Part shown: positions 46,005 through 53,962 of the stretch, piece after piece | How positions within the stretch are numbered: the first letter of the stretch is position 1 | Layout of the letters: every line of letters starts with the position of its first letter | Assembly (NCBI RefSeq): GCF_012848855.1 | Contig: NZ_CP051630.1 | Coordinates: 1,653,501 to 1,717,500, forward strand | Length of the DNA: 64,000 nucleotides | Direction: 5' to 3' | From: Pyruvatibacter mobilis | GTDB lineage: Bacteria; Pseudomonadota; Alphaproteobacteria; CGMCC-115125 | The notes under the pieces: model-generated | Database searches by the model: none | Told to the model about the DNA's origin: nothing | What the model saw: only the letters and a program-made list of their open reading frames with translations | Position numbers and translations under genes: made by a program

Positions 46005-47354
46005 GTGTCAACAAGCTCCGATTTTTCGGGTTCGGTGGTTCGGGGGATCCGCCGGCTGTTCACAGAACGCCAGTTTTATCTGCGAAGCCACGGTCAGGTT
46101 CAGTTCATGGCCCTGTCCGGCTGGACGCAGGCAGTGCTGGCGCTGGGCGCTATCTTTTTCCTCGGCTGGGTCGGTTTCACCTCGGTGAACGTGGTCTTCC
46201 AGGACCAGATCATTGCGGCCAAGGATCGCAAATTCATCCGCATGCAGTCCGCCTATGAGCAGCGCATCGCGGAAATGCAGGCGGCCTATGACGAAGTGTC
46301 GACCGAAATGGTCCTCGCCCAGTCGCGCTTCCTGGACCAGACGACCGAGCTGGAAGCCAAGCACGGCCTGCTCGCCGACCTTCTCAACCATTCCCGCGAA
46401 GTGCGCAGCCAGCTTGATGACATGCGCAAGAAGATCGCGGGCCTGCCGGGCACCCGCCGCAACAAGGCGGATGGGGAAACGCGCATCATGCTGCGTCCGG
46501 CGCCGGTGGAAGGTGCGTTCCGGGAAAGCCGGGTGGATGTCTCCCCGCCTGACCTGCATGGTCACCTGAGCAATCGCGGCGGCGCGTTCACCGCCATCGC
46601 CCAGGCCGCGGACGGCATGCGCCACGAGGAAAAGGTGGCCTTCATGGACCACCGCCTCGAAAATCTCGACCTCGTCCAGCAGCAGCTGGTGAACCGCATC
46701 GAGGAAGAGACCGATCTTGAAATCAAGGAGATCGAGAGCATCATCCGGATGACGGGCTTCGACCCGGATCAGATGACCAAGGATCTGAGCGCGGCGGCCG
46801 TGGCGGAAGGCGGCCCGTTCATCAACTTCGCTGAGAGCATGGCGCCGGACGGCGACAGCAGCGAAGGCTTCGATCGCCAGATTTTCCGCGTGGCCACCAA
46901 TCTGGACCGCATCTCGGTTCTCAACCACGCCCTGCGCCAGCTGCCGCTGGCCAAGCCCGTCTACGGTATCGAGACCACCAGCAATTTCGGCGCGCGCGTT
47001 GACCCGTTCAACCGCAAGCTGGCCTTCCACTCCGGCATCGACTTCGCCGGACCCTACGGCACCAAGATCCACGCCCCGATGGCCGGCAAGGTCGTCTATG
47101 CGGGCTGGCGCGGTGCCTATGGCCGTTTTGTGGAACTCGATCATGGAAACGGCATCAAGACCCGTTACGCTCACCTCGCCAGCATTAACGTCAAAGTCGG
47201 TGATGTTGTTGAGTTTCGTGAAACCCTTGGCAAGATAGGTTCGTCCGGCCGCTCGACAGGCCCGCACCTCCATTACGAGGTCTGGGTCGACGGCAAGGTC
47301 ACCAACCCCGCCAAATTTCTGAAGGCAGGTCAGTATGTTCTCGAAGAAGGATAG
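46005..47354 (+). CDS. LytM/M23 metallopeptidase with one membrane helix
   Basis: The protein has 449 residues. A membrane helix is at about 43-63 (VLALGAIFFLGWVGFTSVNV), then a long coiled-coil-rich periplasmic region. The C-terminal M23 domain has the zinc ligands in FHSGIDFAGPYGTKIHAP and HLHYEVWVDG, so it looks catalytically competent. It should cut peptidoglycan crosslinks. Its GTG start at 46005 has AGAGGGG five bases upstream. It overlaps the bactofilin gene by 20 bases. Confidence 0.93.
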   Translation: MSTSSDFSGSVVRGIRRLFTERQFYLRSHGQVQFMALSGWTQAVLALGAIFFLGWVGFTSVNVVFQDQIIAAKDRKFIRMQSAYEQRIAEMQAAYDEVSTEMVLAQSRFLDQTTELEAKHGLLADLLNHSREVRSQLDDMRKKIAGLPGTRRNKADGETRIMLRPAPVEGAFRESRVDVSPPDLHGHLSNRGGAFTAIAQAADGMRHEEKVAFMDHRLENLDLVQQQLVNRIEEETDLEIKEIESIIRMTGFDPDQMTKDLSAAAVAEGGPFINFAESMAPDGDSSEGFDRQIFRVATNLDRISVLNHALRQLPLAKPVYGIETTSNFGARVDPFNRKLAFHSGIDFAGPYGTKIHAPMAGKVVYAGWRGAYGRFVELDHGNGIKTRYAHLASINVKVGDVVEFRETLGKIGSSGRSTGPHLHYEVWVDGKVTNPAKFLKAGQYVLEEG

Positions 47355-47931
47355 TGGCGGCGCACCCAAGGCCGCCCCGGCACCGGCGCCGCGTCGCGGC
47401 CGTTCCGCGCCGTCGATCATCTCGGATGACCTTGTCGTCCACGGCAACCTCATCGCCACCGGCGACATCCAGATTGACGGCACCGTAGAAGGTGACGTGC
47501 GCAGCCAGTCGCTGACCGTCGGCGAACACGCCACCATCACCGGTGAAGTGATGGCGGATGACATCGTGGTGCGCGGCCGCATCGTCGGCTCGATCCGCGC
47601 CCGCCGCGTGCAGCTGGCCACCACCTGCCATGTGGAAGGCGACATCCTGCACGAAGCGCTCGCCGTTGAAACCGGCGCCTTCTTCGAAGGCAATTGCCGC
47701 CATTCCGACGACCCGCTGGGTGAAGACCTGCCGACCAAGGCCCCGGTCTCCGAGCCTGCGTCCCTGAAGATCGCCGATGCCCAGGCGTCTGCGTCCTCGT
47801 CTGACAGCAAGGCCCCGGCTTCCGCCAGCCCGGCAAAGCCCGTCGGCAACGCCAAGTCGTCAGAAGACGACAAGGGCGGCGTCGTGGTGAAGGATGGCGC
47901 CGTCGTGGTGCGCCGCCCGGCCGCGCAGTAA
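47335..47931 (+). CDS. Bactofilin (polymer-forming cytoskeletal protein)
   Basis: The protein has 198 residues. The DUF583/bactofilin beta-helix core (about 28-130) reads SDDLVVHGNLIATGDIQIDG, then repeated turns EGDVRSQSLTVGEHATITG, ADDIVVRGRIVGSIRA and LATTCHVEGDILHEALAVE. The N-terminal Pro/Ala tail and the Ala/Ser/Lys C-tail are disordered. Bactofilins polymerise without nucleotide and recruit cell-wall enzymes. The 20-base overlap with the LytM gene shows coupling; the M23-bactofilin pair is a known shape-control module. Confidence 0.93.
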   Translation: MFSKKDSGGAPKAAPAPAPRRGRSAPSIISDDLVVHGNLIATGDIQIDGTVEGDVRSQSLTVGEHATITGEVMADDIVVRGRIVGSIRARRVQLATTCHVEGDILHEALAVETGAFFEGNCRHSDDPLGEDLPTKAPVSEPASLKIADAQASASSSDSKAPASASPAKPVGNAKSSEDDKGGVVVKDGAVVVRRPAAQ

Positions 47932-47953
47932 GCCTTTCAAGACATCCGAAAAC

Positions 47954-47987
47954 AAAAGGCCCGCCGGTCACTCCGGCGGGCCTTTTT
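47954..47987. terminator. Bidirectional terminator between bactofilin and prfB
   Basis: A 12- to 14-bp stem pairs GGCCCGCCGG (47958-47967) with CCGGCGGGCC (47973-47982), flanked by A-run and T-run on opposite sides. It can terminate both convergent genes. Confidence 0.9.
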
Positions 47988-48021
47988 CGTTGTTGCTTGT
48001 GGCAAGAGCGCGGGCGCTGCC

Positions 48022-49156
48022 CTACTCCACCGCCTCGGCTTCTTCAGCGTCGGCCTTGGCTTCCACCTTGTTGGCAAGGGCCGCGGCGAGGAACGGGTCG
48101 ATGCCGCCATCCAGCACGGCCTGGGGGTTGCCGATTTCCACGTTGGTGCGCAGGTCCTTCACCAGCTGGTAGGGCTGCAGCACGTAAGAGCGGATCTGGT
48201 GGCCCCAGCCGATTTCCGTCTTGTTGGCGGCCTCGGCCTGGGCTTCCTCCTCGCGGCGCTGCAGCTCGGCCTCGTAGAGGCGGGCGCGCAGCATGGTCCA
48301 GGCGGTAGCCCGGTTCTTGTGCTGGGAGCGCTCGTTCTGGCACTGCACCACGATATTGGTGGGGATATGGGTGATGCGCACCGCGCTGTCGGTGGTGTTC
48401 ACGTGCTGACCACCGGCGCCGGAGGCGCGGTAGGTGTCGATGCGCACGTCTGACTCCGGGATCTCGATCTCGATCGAGTCATCCACGATGGGGAACACCC
48501 AGACGCTGGCGAAGCTGGTATGGCGGCGGGCCTGGCTGTCATAGGGCGAGATGCGCACCAGCCGGTGGACGCCGGATTCCGTGCGCAGCCAGCCATAGGC
48601 GTTGTGACCCTTGATCTCCAGGGTCGCGGATTTGATACCCGCTTCTTCGCCCGGCGTCTCGGCCACGAGTGACACCGAATAGCCTTTCTGCTCTGCCCAG
48701 CGCATATACATGCGCAGCAGCATCTGCGCCCAGTCATTGGACTCAGTGCCGCCGGCGCCTGCATGAATTTCCAGATAGGTGTCGTTGGAATCCGCTTCGC
48801 CCGACAGCAGGGTCTCGAGCTCGCGTTCGGCCGCGAGGTCGCGGGCGGCCTTGAGGGCCTCTTCGGCCTCCGCCACGACTTCGTCGTCGCCTTCCGCCTC
48901 GCCCATCTCGATCAGTTCCACATTGTCGTTCAATGCAGCTTCGAGATCGCGATAGTTCTTGAGCGCGGTTTCAAGGCGGGTGCGCTCACGCATCACGTCC
49001 TGGGCCTTCTGGGGATCATCCCAGAGGCTTGAGTCCTCCGCGCGGGCGTTCAGTTTTTCAAGTTCGGCTTCCGTGGAAGCGGGGTCAAAGATGCCTCCTC
49101 AGCAGTGCAAGCGACTGCTGGAGTTCATCGACGAGATCACGGATCTCGGCACGCAT
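48022..49156 (-). CDS. prfB: Peptide chain release factor 2, with programmed +1 frameshift
   Basis: The gene starts at the ATG at 49156 (AGGAGT six bases upstream), reads 23 codons to a TGA at 49087-49085, shifts +1 after CTT and continues to 48022, giving 377 residues. Zero-frame codons give [20 protein letters not shown]; the shifted frame gives [19 protein letters not shown] and the rest. RF2 motifs are the GGQ in [18 protein letters not shown] and [13 protein letters not shown] at the anticodon-like loop, in place of SPF. It reads UGA and UAA stops. A simple frame search begins only at 48996, so databases may truncate it. Confidence 0.94.
49085..49099 (-). promoter_or_regulatory. prfB programmed frameshift site
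   Basis: On the minus strand the internal ribosome-site-like AGGAGG (49099-49094) stands three bases before the slippery CTT (49090-49088) and the TGA (49087-49085). This layout matches the classical prfB site, where low RF2 lets the ribosome slip and synthesise more RF2. Confidence 0.92.
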
Positions 49157-49281
49157 TTCACTACTCCTGATGTCCGGCCCGCGCAGTGCGATGCTCCCCC
49201 TTCCTCCGACGGAGCCGGAGGACTGACCGCGTGCGCGTGTGACGGAAATATGAGAGCCGGAACCTAGGCCCGATGGGCGGA

Positions 49282-51768
49282 TCAGTAAAGCCCGCCGGTG
49301 CCGGTTCCCAGACTGGGCACCGGGCGCACGGGGCCGGATACATCCTGCGAGAAATCATCGGTGGTGGTGCCGCGCAGAACCTGGCTCGGCGCGCGCGGCT
49401 CGGTGCCTGCCTTGAAGGCCTCGAGGATGGTGCCTTCGCTGCCGGGTGCTGCGACGAGGCCCGTCTTGGCATCCACCCGCACGAGGGTCACGCCCGGCGG
49501 CATGCGGAACGGCAGGGCGGGCTGATCTGCCAGGGCATCCTTCATCACGTCGCGGAAGACGGGCGCGGCCAGACCGCCGCCGGTTTCCCCGCGGCCCATG
49601 GGCTTTGGATCATCGAAGCCGATGAAGACGCCCAGCGCGAGGTCCGGCGAAAAGCCGACGAACCACGCATCCTGCTCGCGGTTGGTGGTGCCGGTCTTGC
49701 CGGCCAGCGGCTTGCCGACAGACGCAATGGTGCGGCCGGTGCCGCGGTCCACCACGCCCTTGAGCATGGAGACCACCTGGTAGGCCGTACGCGGATCGAT
49801 CACATTTTCCCGGGTGTCGGAAATCTCCGGCGCGGCCTGACCGGTCCATTCGTCGGCGGCGCAGGCTGCACATTCACGCACGTCATGGCGGAAGACGGTG
49901 CGGCCATAGCGGTCCTGCACGCGGTCGATCAGCACGGGTTCGATCTTCTTGCCGCCATTGACCAGCATGGCATAGGCATTGGTCATCTTGAGCAGGGTCG
50001 TTTCGCCGGCGCCAAGCGACATGGCGAGCACGGGCATCATGTCGTCCATGATGCCGAAGCGGCGGGCATAGGCGCTGACCTTGTCCATGCCGATGGCCTG
50101 GGCCAGGCGCACGGTCATGACGTTGCGCGATTTCTCGAGGCCCAGCCGCAGGGTGGAGGGGCCATAGAAGGTGCGCGAATAGTTTTCCGGCTTCCACAGC
50201 GCAAGGCCCGGGCCCTGCTCGATGACAAAGGGGGCATCAAGCACGAGGCTCGATGGCGTGTAGCCGCTGTCGAGCGCTGCCGCGTAGACGAAGGGCTTGA
50301 AGGACGACCCCGGCTGGCGCAGTGCCTGGGTGGCGCGGTTGAACTCGGAGAGCTGGTAGCTGAAGCCGCCCACAAGTGCGCGGACGCGGCCCGTATGGGG
50401 GTCGATGGCGACCACGGCGCCGTTCACTTCCGGTATCTGGCGCAGGGCATATTGCCCCTGGGCGGCACTGCCCTGGCCGTCTTCCGCCGCGACGGGGGCG
50501 ACCCAGATGACGTCGCCCACGGCAAGCCGGTCACCGGCTTTGGTGATCTCGGGGCCGACCTTGCGGTTGTCCTTGGAATCGCGCGCCCAGGTCATTTCGG
50601 AGAGCGGCACATAGCCGGTCTCGCCCGGGTTGATCATGTTGCCGGCTTCATCGAGGTCCGGACGCAGGCCGATGGTGGCGCCGTCGTTGGTGACCTCAAG
50701 CACCACGGCGACGCGCCAGGGCGCCAGATCGCGGGCGGTGTCGAGGGCCACGAGGGCCGTCGGCCAATCACCGGTGCTGTCGAGGCGGGCATGGGGACCG
50801 CGCCAGCCATGGCGCTGGTCATAGGCAACGAGGCCGTCGCGCAGTTCGCGGCGGATCAGGGCCTGAAGGCTTGTATCCAGCGTGGTGCGGATCGACAGGC
50901 CACCGTCATAGGTCTGGTCCTCGCCATACATGGAAATTGTCTGGCGGCGGACTTCCTCGACGAAGAACTGGGTCTCGACGATCTGCGTGCCGCCGGTGCG
51001 CGGGGTCACGTTGAATGGCTCGGCGCGGGCGACGGATGCCTCAAACGGCGTGATGAAGCCGTTGTCGCTCATGCGCGACAGCACCCAGTTGCGGCGGGCG
51101 ACGGCGCGCTCGCGCTGGCGGAACGGGTGGTAATTATTTGGGGCCTTGGGCAGTGCCGCCAGATAGGCCATCTCGCCCAGGGTCAGCTCATCCAGAGACT
51201 TGCCGTAGAAATTGAGGGCGGCAGCGGCGACGCCGTAGGAGCCCATGCCGAGATAGATCTCGTTGAGATAAAGCTCGAGGATGCGGTCCTTGGAATAGGC
51301 CTGCTCAATGCGGCGGGCCAGCAGCGCTTCCTTGATCTTGCGCTCGAAGGAGACCTCGTTGGTGAGCAGGAAGTTCTTGGCCACCTGCTGGGTGATGGTC
51401 GAGGCGCCTTCAAGGCGGCGGTCGTTGATGACGTTCTGAATGTTGGCGATGACCGCGCGCATGATGCCGACGAGATCGACACCTTCGTGGTCATAGAAAT
51501 TCTTGTCCTCGGCGGAGAGGAAGGCGTTGATCAGATCCTTGGGGATGGCGCTGATGGGGACGTAGAGGCGGCGCTCACGGGCGAATTCCGCGATCAGCCG
51601 GCCGTCGCCCGCATGCACGCGCGTCATCACCGGCGGCTCGTAATGGGCCAGCTGGTCATGCGGCGGCAGATCGCGGGAGTAGCTCCACAGCAGGAAGGCG
51701 ACACCCAGGGCGGCCCCGGCAACAAGCACCACGCCCGCCACGCCCAGGTATGCAAGAATTCTCATCAT
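49282..51768 (-). CDS. mrcA: Class A penicillin-binding protein 1A
   Basis: The protein has 828 residues. An N-terminal membrane helix (about 5-27) precedes the GT51 glycosyltransferase domain with FLSAEDKNFYDHEGVD and ASTITQQVAKN, and KDRILELYLNEIYLG. The transpeptidase has SSFK (QPGSSFKPFVY), SRN in GLEKSRNVMTVRLAQ, and KTG in PLAGKTGTTN. The large middle region fits the OB-like insert of PBP1A. It polymerises and crosslinks peptidoglycan. The ATG at 51768 or 51765 has no clear ribosome site. Its neighbour amiC and the AnmK, LytM and bactofilin genes are also wall genes. Confidence 0.94.
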   Translation of the reverse strand: MMRILAYLGVAGVVLVAGAALGVAFLLWSYSRDLPPHDQLAHYEPPVMTRVHAGDGRLIAEFARERRLYVPISAIPKDLINAFLSAEDKNFYDHEGVDLVGIMRAVIANIQNVINDRRLEGASTITQQVAKNFLLTNEVSFERKIKEALLARRIEQAYSKDRILELYLNEIYLGMGSYGVAAAALNFYGKSLDELTLGEMAYLAALPKAPNNYHPFRQRERAVARRNWVLSRMSDNGFITPFEASVARAEPFNVTPRTGGTQIVETQFFVEEVRRQTISMYGEDQTYDGGLSIRTTLDTSLQALIRRELRDGLVAYDQRHGWRGPHARLDSTGDWPTALVALDTARDLAPWRVAVVLEVTNDGATIGLRPDLDEAGNMINPGETGYVPLSEMTWARDSKDNRKVGPEITKAGDRLAVGDVIWVAPVAAEDGQGSAAQGQYALRQIPEVNGAVVAIDPHTGRVRALVGGFSYQLSEFNRATQALRQPGSSFKPFVYAAALDSGYTPSSLVLDAPFVIEQGPGLALWKPENYSRTFYGPSTLRLGLEKSRNVMTVRLAQAIGMDKVSAYARRFGIMDDMMPVLAMSLGAGETTLLKMTNAYAMLVNGGKKIEPVLIDRVQDRYGRTVFRHDVRECAACAADEWTGQAAPEISDTRENVIDPRTAYQVVSMLKGVVDRGTGRTIASVGKPLAGKTGTTNREQDAWFVGFSPDLALGVFIGFDDPKPMGRGETGGGLAAPVFRDVMKDALADQPALPFRMPPGVTLVRVDAKTGLVAAPGSEGTILEAFKAGTEPRAPSQVLRGTTTDDFSQDVSGPVRPVPSLGTGTGGLY

Positions 51769-51987
51769 CTGGTCAAATCTGTCCCCGATCAGTCGCCCCG
51801 CGCGCCGAAGCTGGCCGGTTTGGCCGCCTCGTCGGCACGAAGCCGTCAGCCCGGCCTGTCTCCAGGCGGGCCATCATCCCCCATGAAAGCACCCATGGAC
51901 GGGATTAGTGGTCAATTGTGGCACGTCCGTGACTGGTTTACCCAATCACGTCCTGCATGTGCAGATGATGTGCCAGCAATCATGGAT

Positions 51988-53253
51988 TTACTGGGCGGCG
52001 GCCTCCGCCGTCCGCTCGGCGAAATAGGCATCGACGCCCCGGGCGATGGCTGCCGCGGTGTCGCGGCGCCAGCTTGCGGAGGTGAGGTTCTTTTCATCCT
52101 CGGCATTGGTGAGGAAGCCGAGCTCGATGAGGACCGAGGGCACGTCCGGCGCCTTGAGCACCCGGAAGCCCGCAAAGCGGTGGGTGTTGCGCAGCACGCG
52201 GGTGACCTTCGACATCTTGGGGATGACGGTCTGGGCGAAGCGGACCGACAGGTTCTTGGTTTCGCGCTGGGCGAGGTCGATCAGGATGTCGCGCACATCG
52301 TCGCTGTCGCCGCCGAGATTGACACCGGCAATGATGTCGGCGGCGTTCTCCTTGCGGGCCAGGCGGGCGGCTTCGGAGTCCGACGCCTTCTCGGACAGGG
52401 TGTAAACTGATGCGCCGCGCACCTCGCGCCGCTCGATCGAATCCGCGTGGACCGAAATGAAGAGATCAGCCCCGTGACGGCGGGCGATGTTCACGCGCTC
52501 ACGCAACTCGATGAAGATGTCCGTGTCGCGGGTGAGGTGGACATCATATTTGCCGGTGGCGCGGATGGCCTCCCCCAGCGCCTTGGCGAAGGCAAGGGTC
52601 ACGTTCTTTTCGCGGGTGCCGCGGGCCCCGAGGGCACCGGGATCAACGCCGCCGTGGCCGGCATCAATCACCACCACCTTGCGGGCCTTGGATGCGGGCT
52701 GCGGGGACGGCACGTCCGGCAGTTTGGGCGCGGGGGCCGCCGCGGGCTGCGCATCCGGCCAGCCCGCGGCGGCGCGGAAGGCCTGGTCGCTGGTGCCGAC
52801 GAGATCAAACACGATGCGCCACTGGCGGTTGCTGGCCGGGTCCGGCGGCAGCACGAAGCTGCGCGAGATGGCGGCGGGGCCCGTGAGATCGATCACCACG
52901 CGGGCATTGCCGGGGCGGAACAGGCCGTAGCGGAAGGAGCCGATGAGGCCCTTGCCGGTGGGCACGAAATCAGAGCCGAGTTCCCAGTCAAGGGCCGGCA
53001 GGTCGATGATGAGGCGGTGCGGGTCGGCCAGGGTGAAGGCCTTGGCATCCACCTTGCCGCTCAGTTCAAGCACGAAGCGGGTGGTTTCACCGCTGCGCCC
53101 AAGGCGCACATCCAGCACCGACGGGGCGGCAGCCTGGGCAATCGCGGGCAGGAGGATGAGGGCCAGCAGGGCCGTCACTGCCGCCACCAGGCCCGCGGAC
53201 CGGCCACGGCCGCTCACATACCGGCTGCGGGAGATGACGGAGAAGACACGCAT
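51988..53253 (-). CDS. AmiC-type N-acetylmuramoyl-L-alanine amidase
   Basis: The protein has 421 residues from the ATG at 53253 (GGA six bases upstream). A signal/membrane segment (about 20-42) is followed by an AMIN domain (about 45-150, VLDVRLGRSGETTRFVLELSG) and the amidase_3 domain with zinc ligands in VVIDAGHGGVDPGALG, the Glu of GTREKNVTLAFA, DLFISVHADSI and the C-terminal LIELGFLTNAED. It cleaves the MurNAc-L-Ala bond during septum splitting. A GTG at 53283 would add ten residues and is less likely. Confidence 0.93.
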   Translation of the reverse strand: MRVFSVISRSRYVSGRGRSAGLVAAVTALLALILLPAIAQAAAPSVLDVRLGRSGETTRFVLELSGKVDAKAFTLADPHRLIIDLPALDWELGSDFVPTGKGLIGSFRYGLFRPGNARVVIDLTGPAAISRSFVLPPDPASNRQWRIVFDLVGTSDQAFRAAAGWPDAQPAAAPAPKLPDVPSPQPASKARKVVVIDAGHGGVDPGALGARGTREKNVTLAFAKALGEAIRATGKYDVHLTRDTDIFIELRERVNIARRHGADLFISVHADSIERREVRGASVYTLSEKASDSEAARLARKENAADIIAGVNLGGDSDDVRDILIDLAQRETKNLSVRFAQTVIPKMSKVTRVLRNTHRFAGFRVLKAPDVPSVLIELGFLTNAEDEKNLTSASWRRDTAAAIARGVDAYFAERTAEAAAQ

Positions 53254-53962
53254 CGTTTCCAAAAACTCTTCTGGTTCAGGCACCTAGACCGATGACAACC
53301 ACTCCCCTGCCCTCCGGCGGCGGCACTGGCCTCGCAAGGGACGGGTCTGGCGGAGAGGCACTTTAATCCCCAATTGATTAACCGGTCATAAACCATCCGG
53401 GCCGCAAGCTCCCGTTGCGAGGGGAAATCCTGAAGCGTTTACGGCGGCAATCGTCCCGCTTGCGCTTTGTGCAACGCCCCGGCTACAACATAGGTCGTGC
53501 AGATGGTCGCCAAGGCCGCGTTCCGGGCAGATTTTCCCCGATTTCCTGCGGTTTCAACCACCCGCACGCCCCGATTTCGAATGACTCGCAGGGGATGGCC
53601 GCACGGCCGCAAGTGAGCGGGTCTGCCGAAAGCATGAATTTTGACCGTTTCAGGCTGGCCTCCCTCACAGAGATGGCAATGCCTGGGATCGAGAAGACGT
53701 ACCGGACCGGTGGCGGCCTTTCGCCCCACACGGCCCAAGTTGAAAACTGAACCGATGACCGTTTCGACATCCACCGCCAGCCGCCAGCACGCTTCATTGC
53801 GCGCCGCGGCTGCACGCGCGCAGTCCTGCGCCCGGATGTCCTGCGGCTCCCCCTTATCCCTATTTGCGCGCCGCGCGGCTTTCGAGCCCGCCCGGACCGC
53901 CCGACGGCAGTTGATCCTCGGGCCCATACCGGCCAGCGCCGGCGCGCCTGGAGAATACGCCT
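53254..53962. other. Intergenic region with the RNase E promoter and long leader
   Basis: Here 709 bp separate the amidase and RNase E genes, which diverge. No convincing gene is present; small frames such as 53415-53750 (plus) lack domains. Promoters are unclear: a weak pair TTGCGC/TACAAC lies near 53460-53490. If it were used, rne would have a leader of over 450 bases. RNase E messages are known to be autoregulated through a long 5' leader, and this fits (inference). Confidence 0.5.

Noticed and set aside
49273-52410. A 1045-codon open frame on the plus strand over PBP1A and the amidase gene
   Set aside because: It is antisense to two clear genes and has no domain; it is a by-product of high GC.
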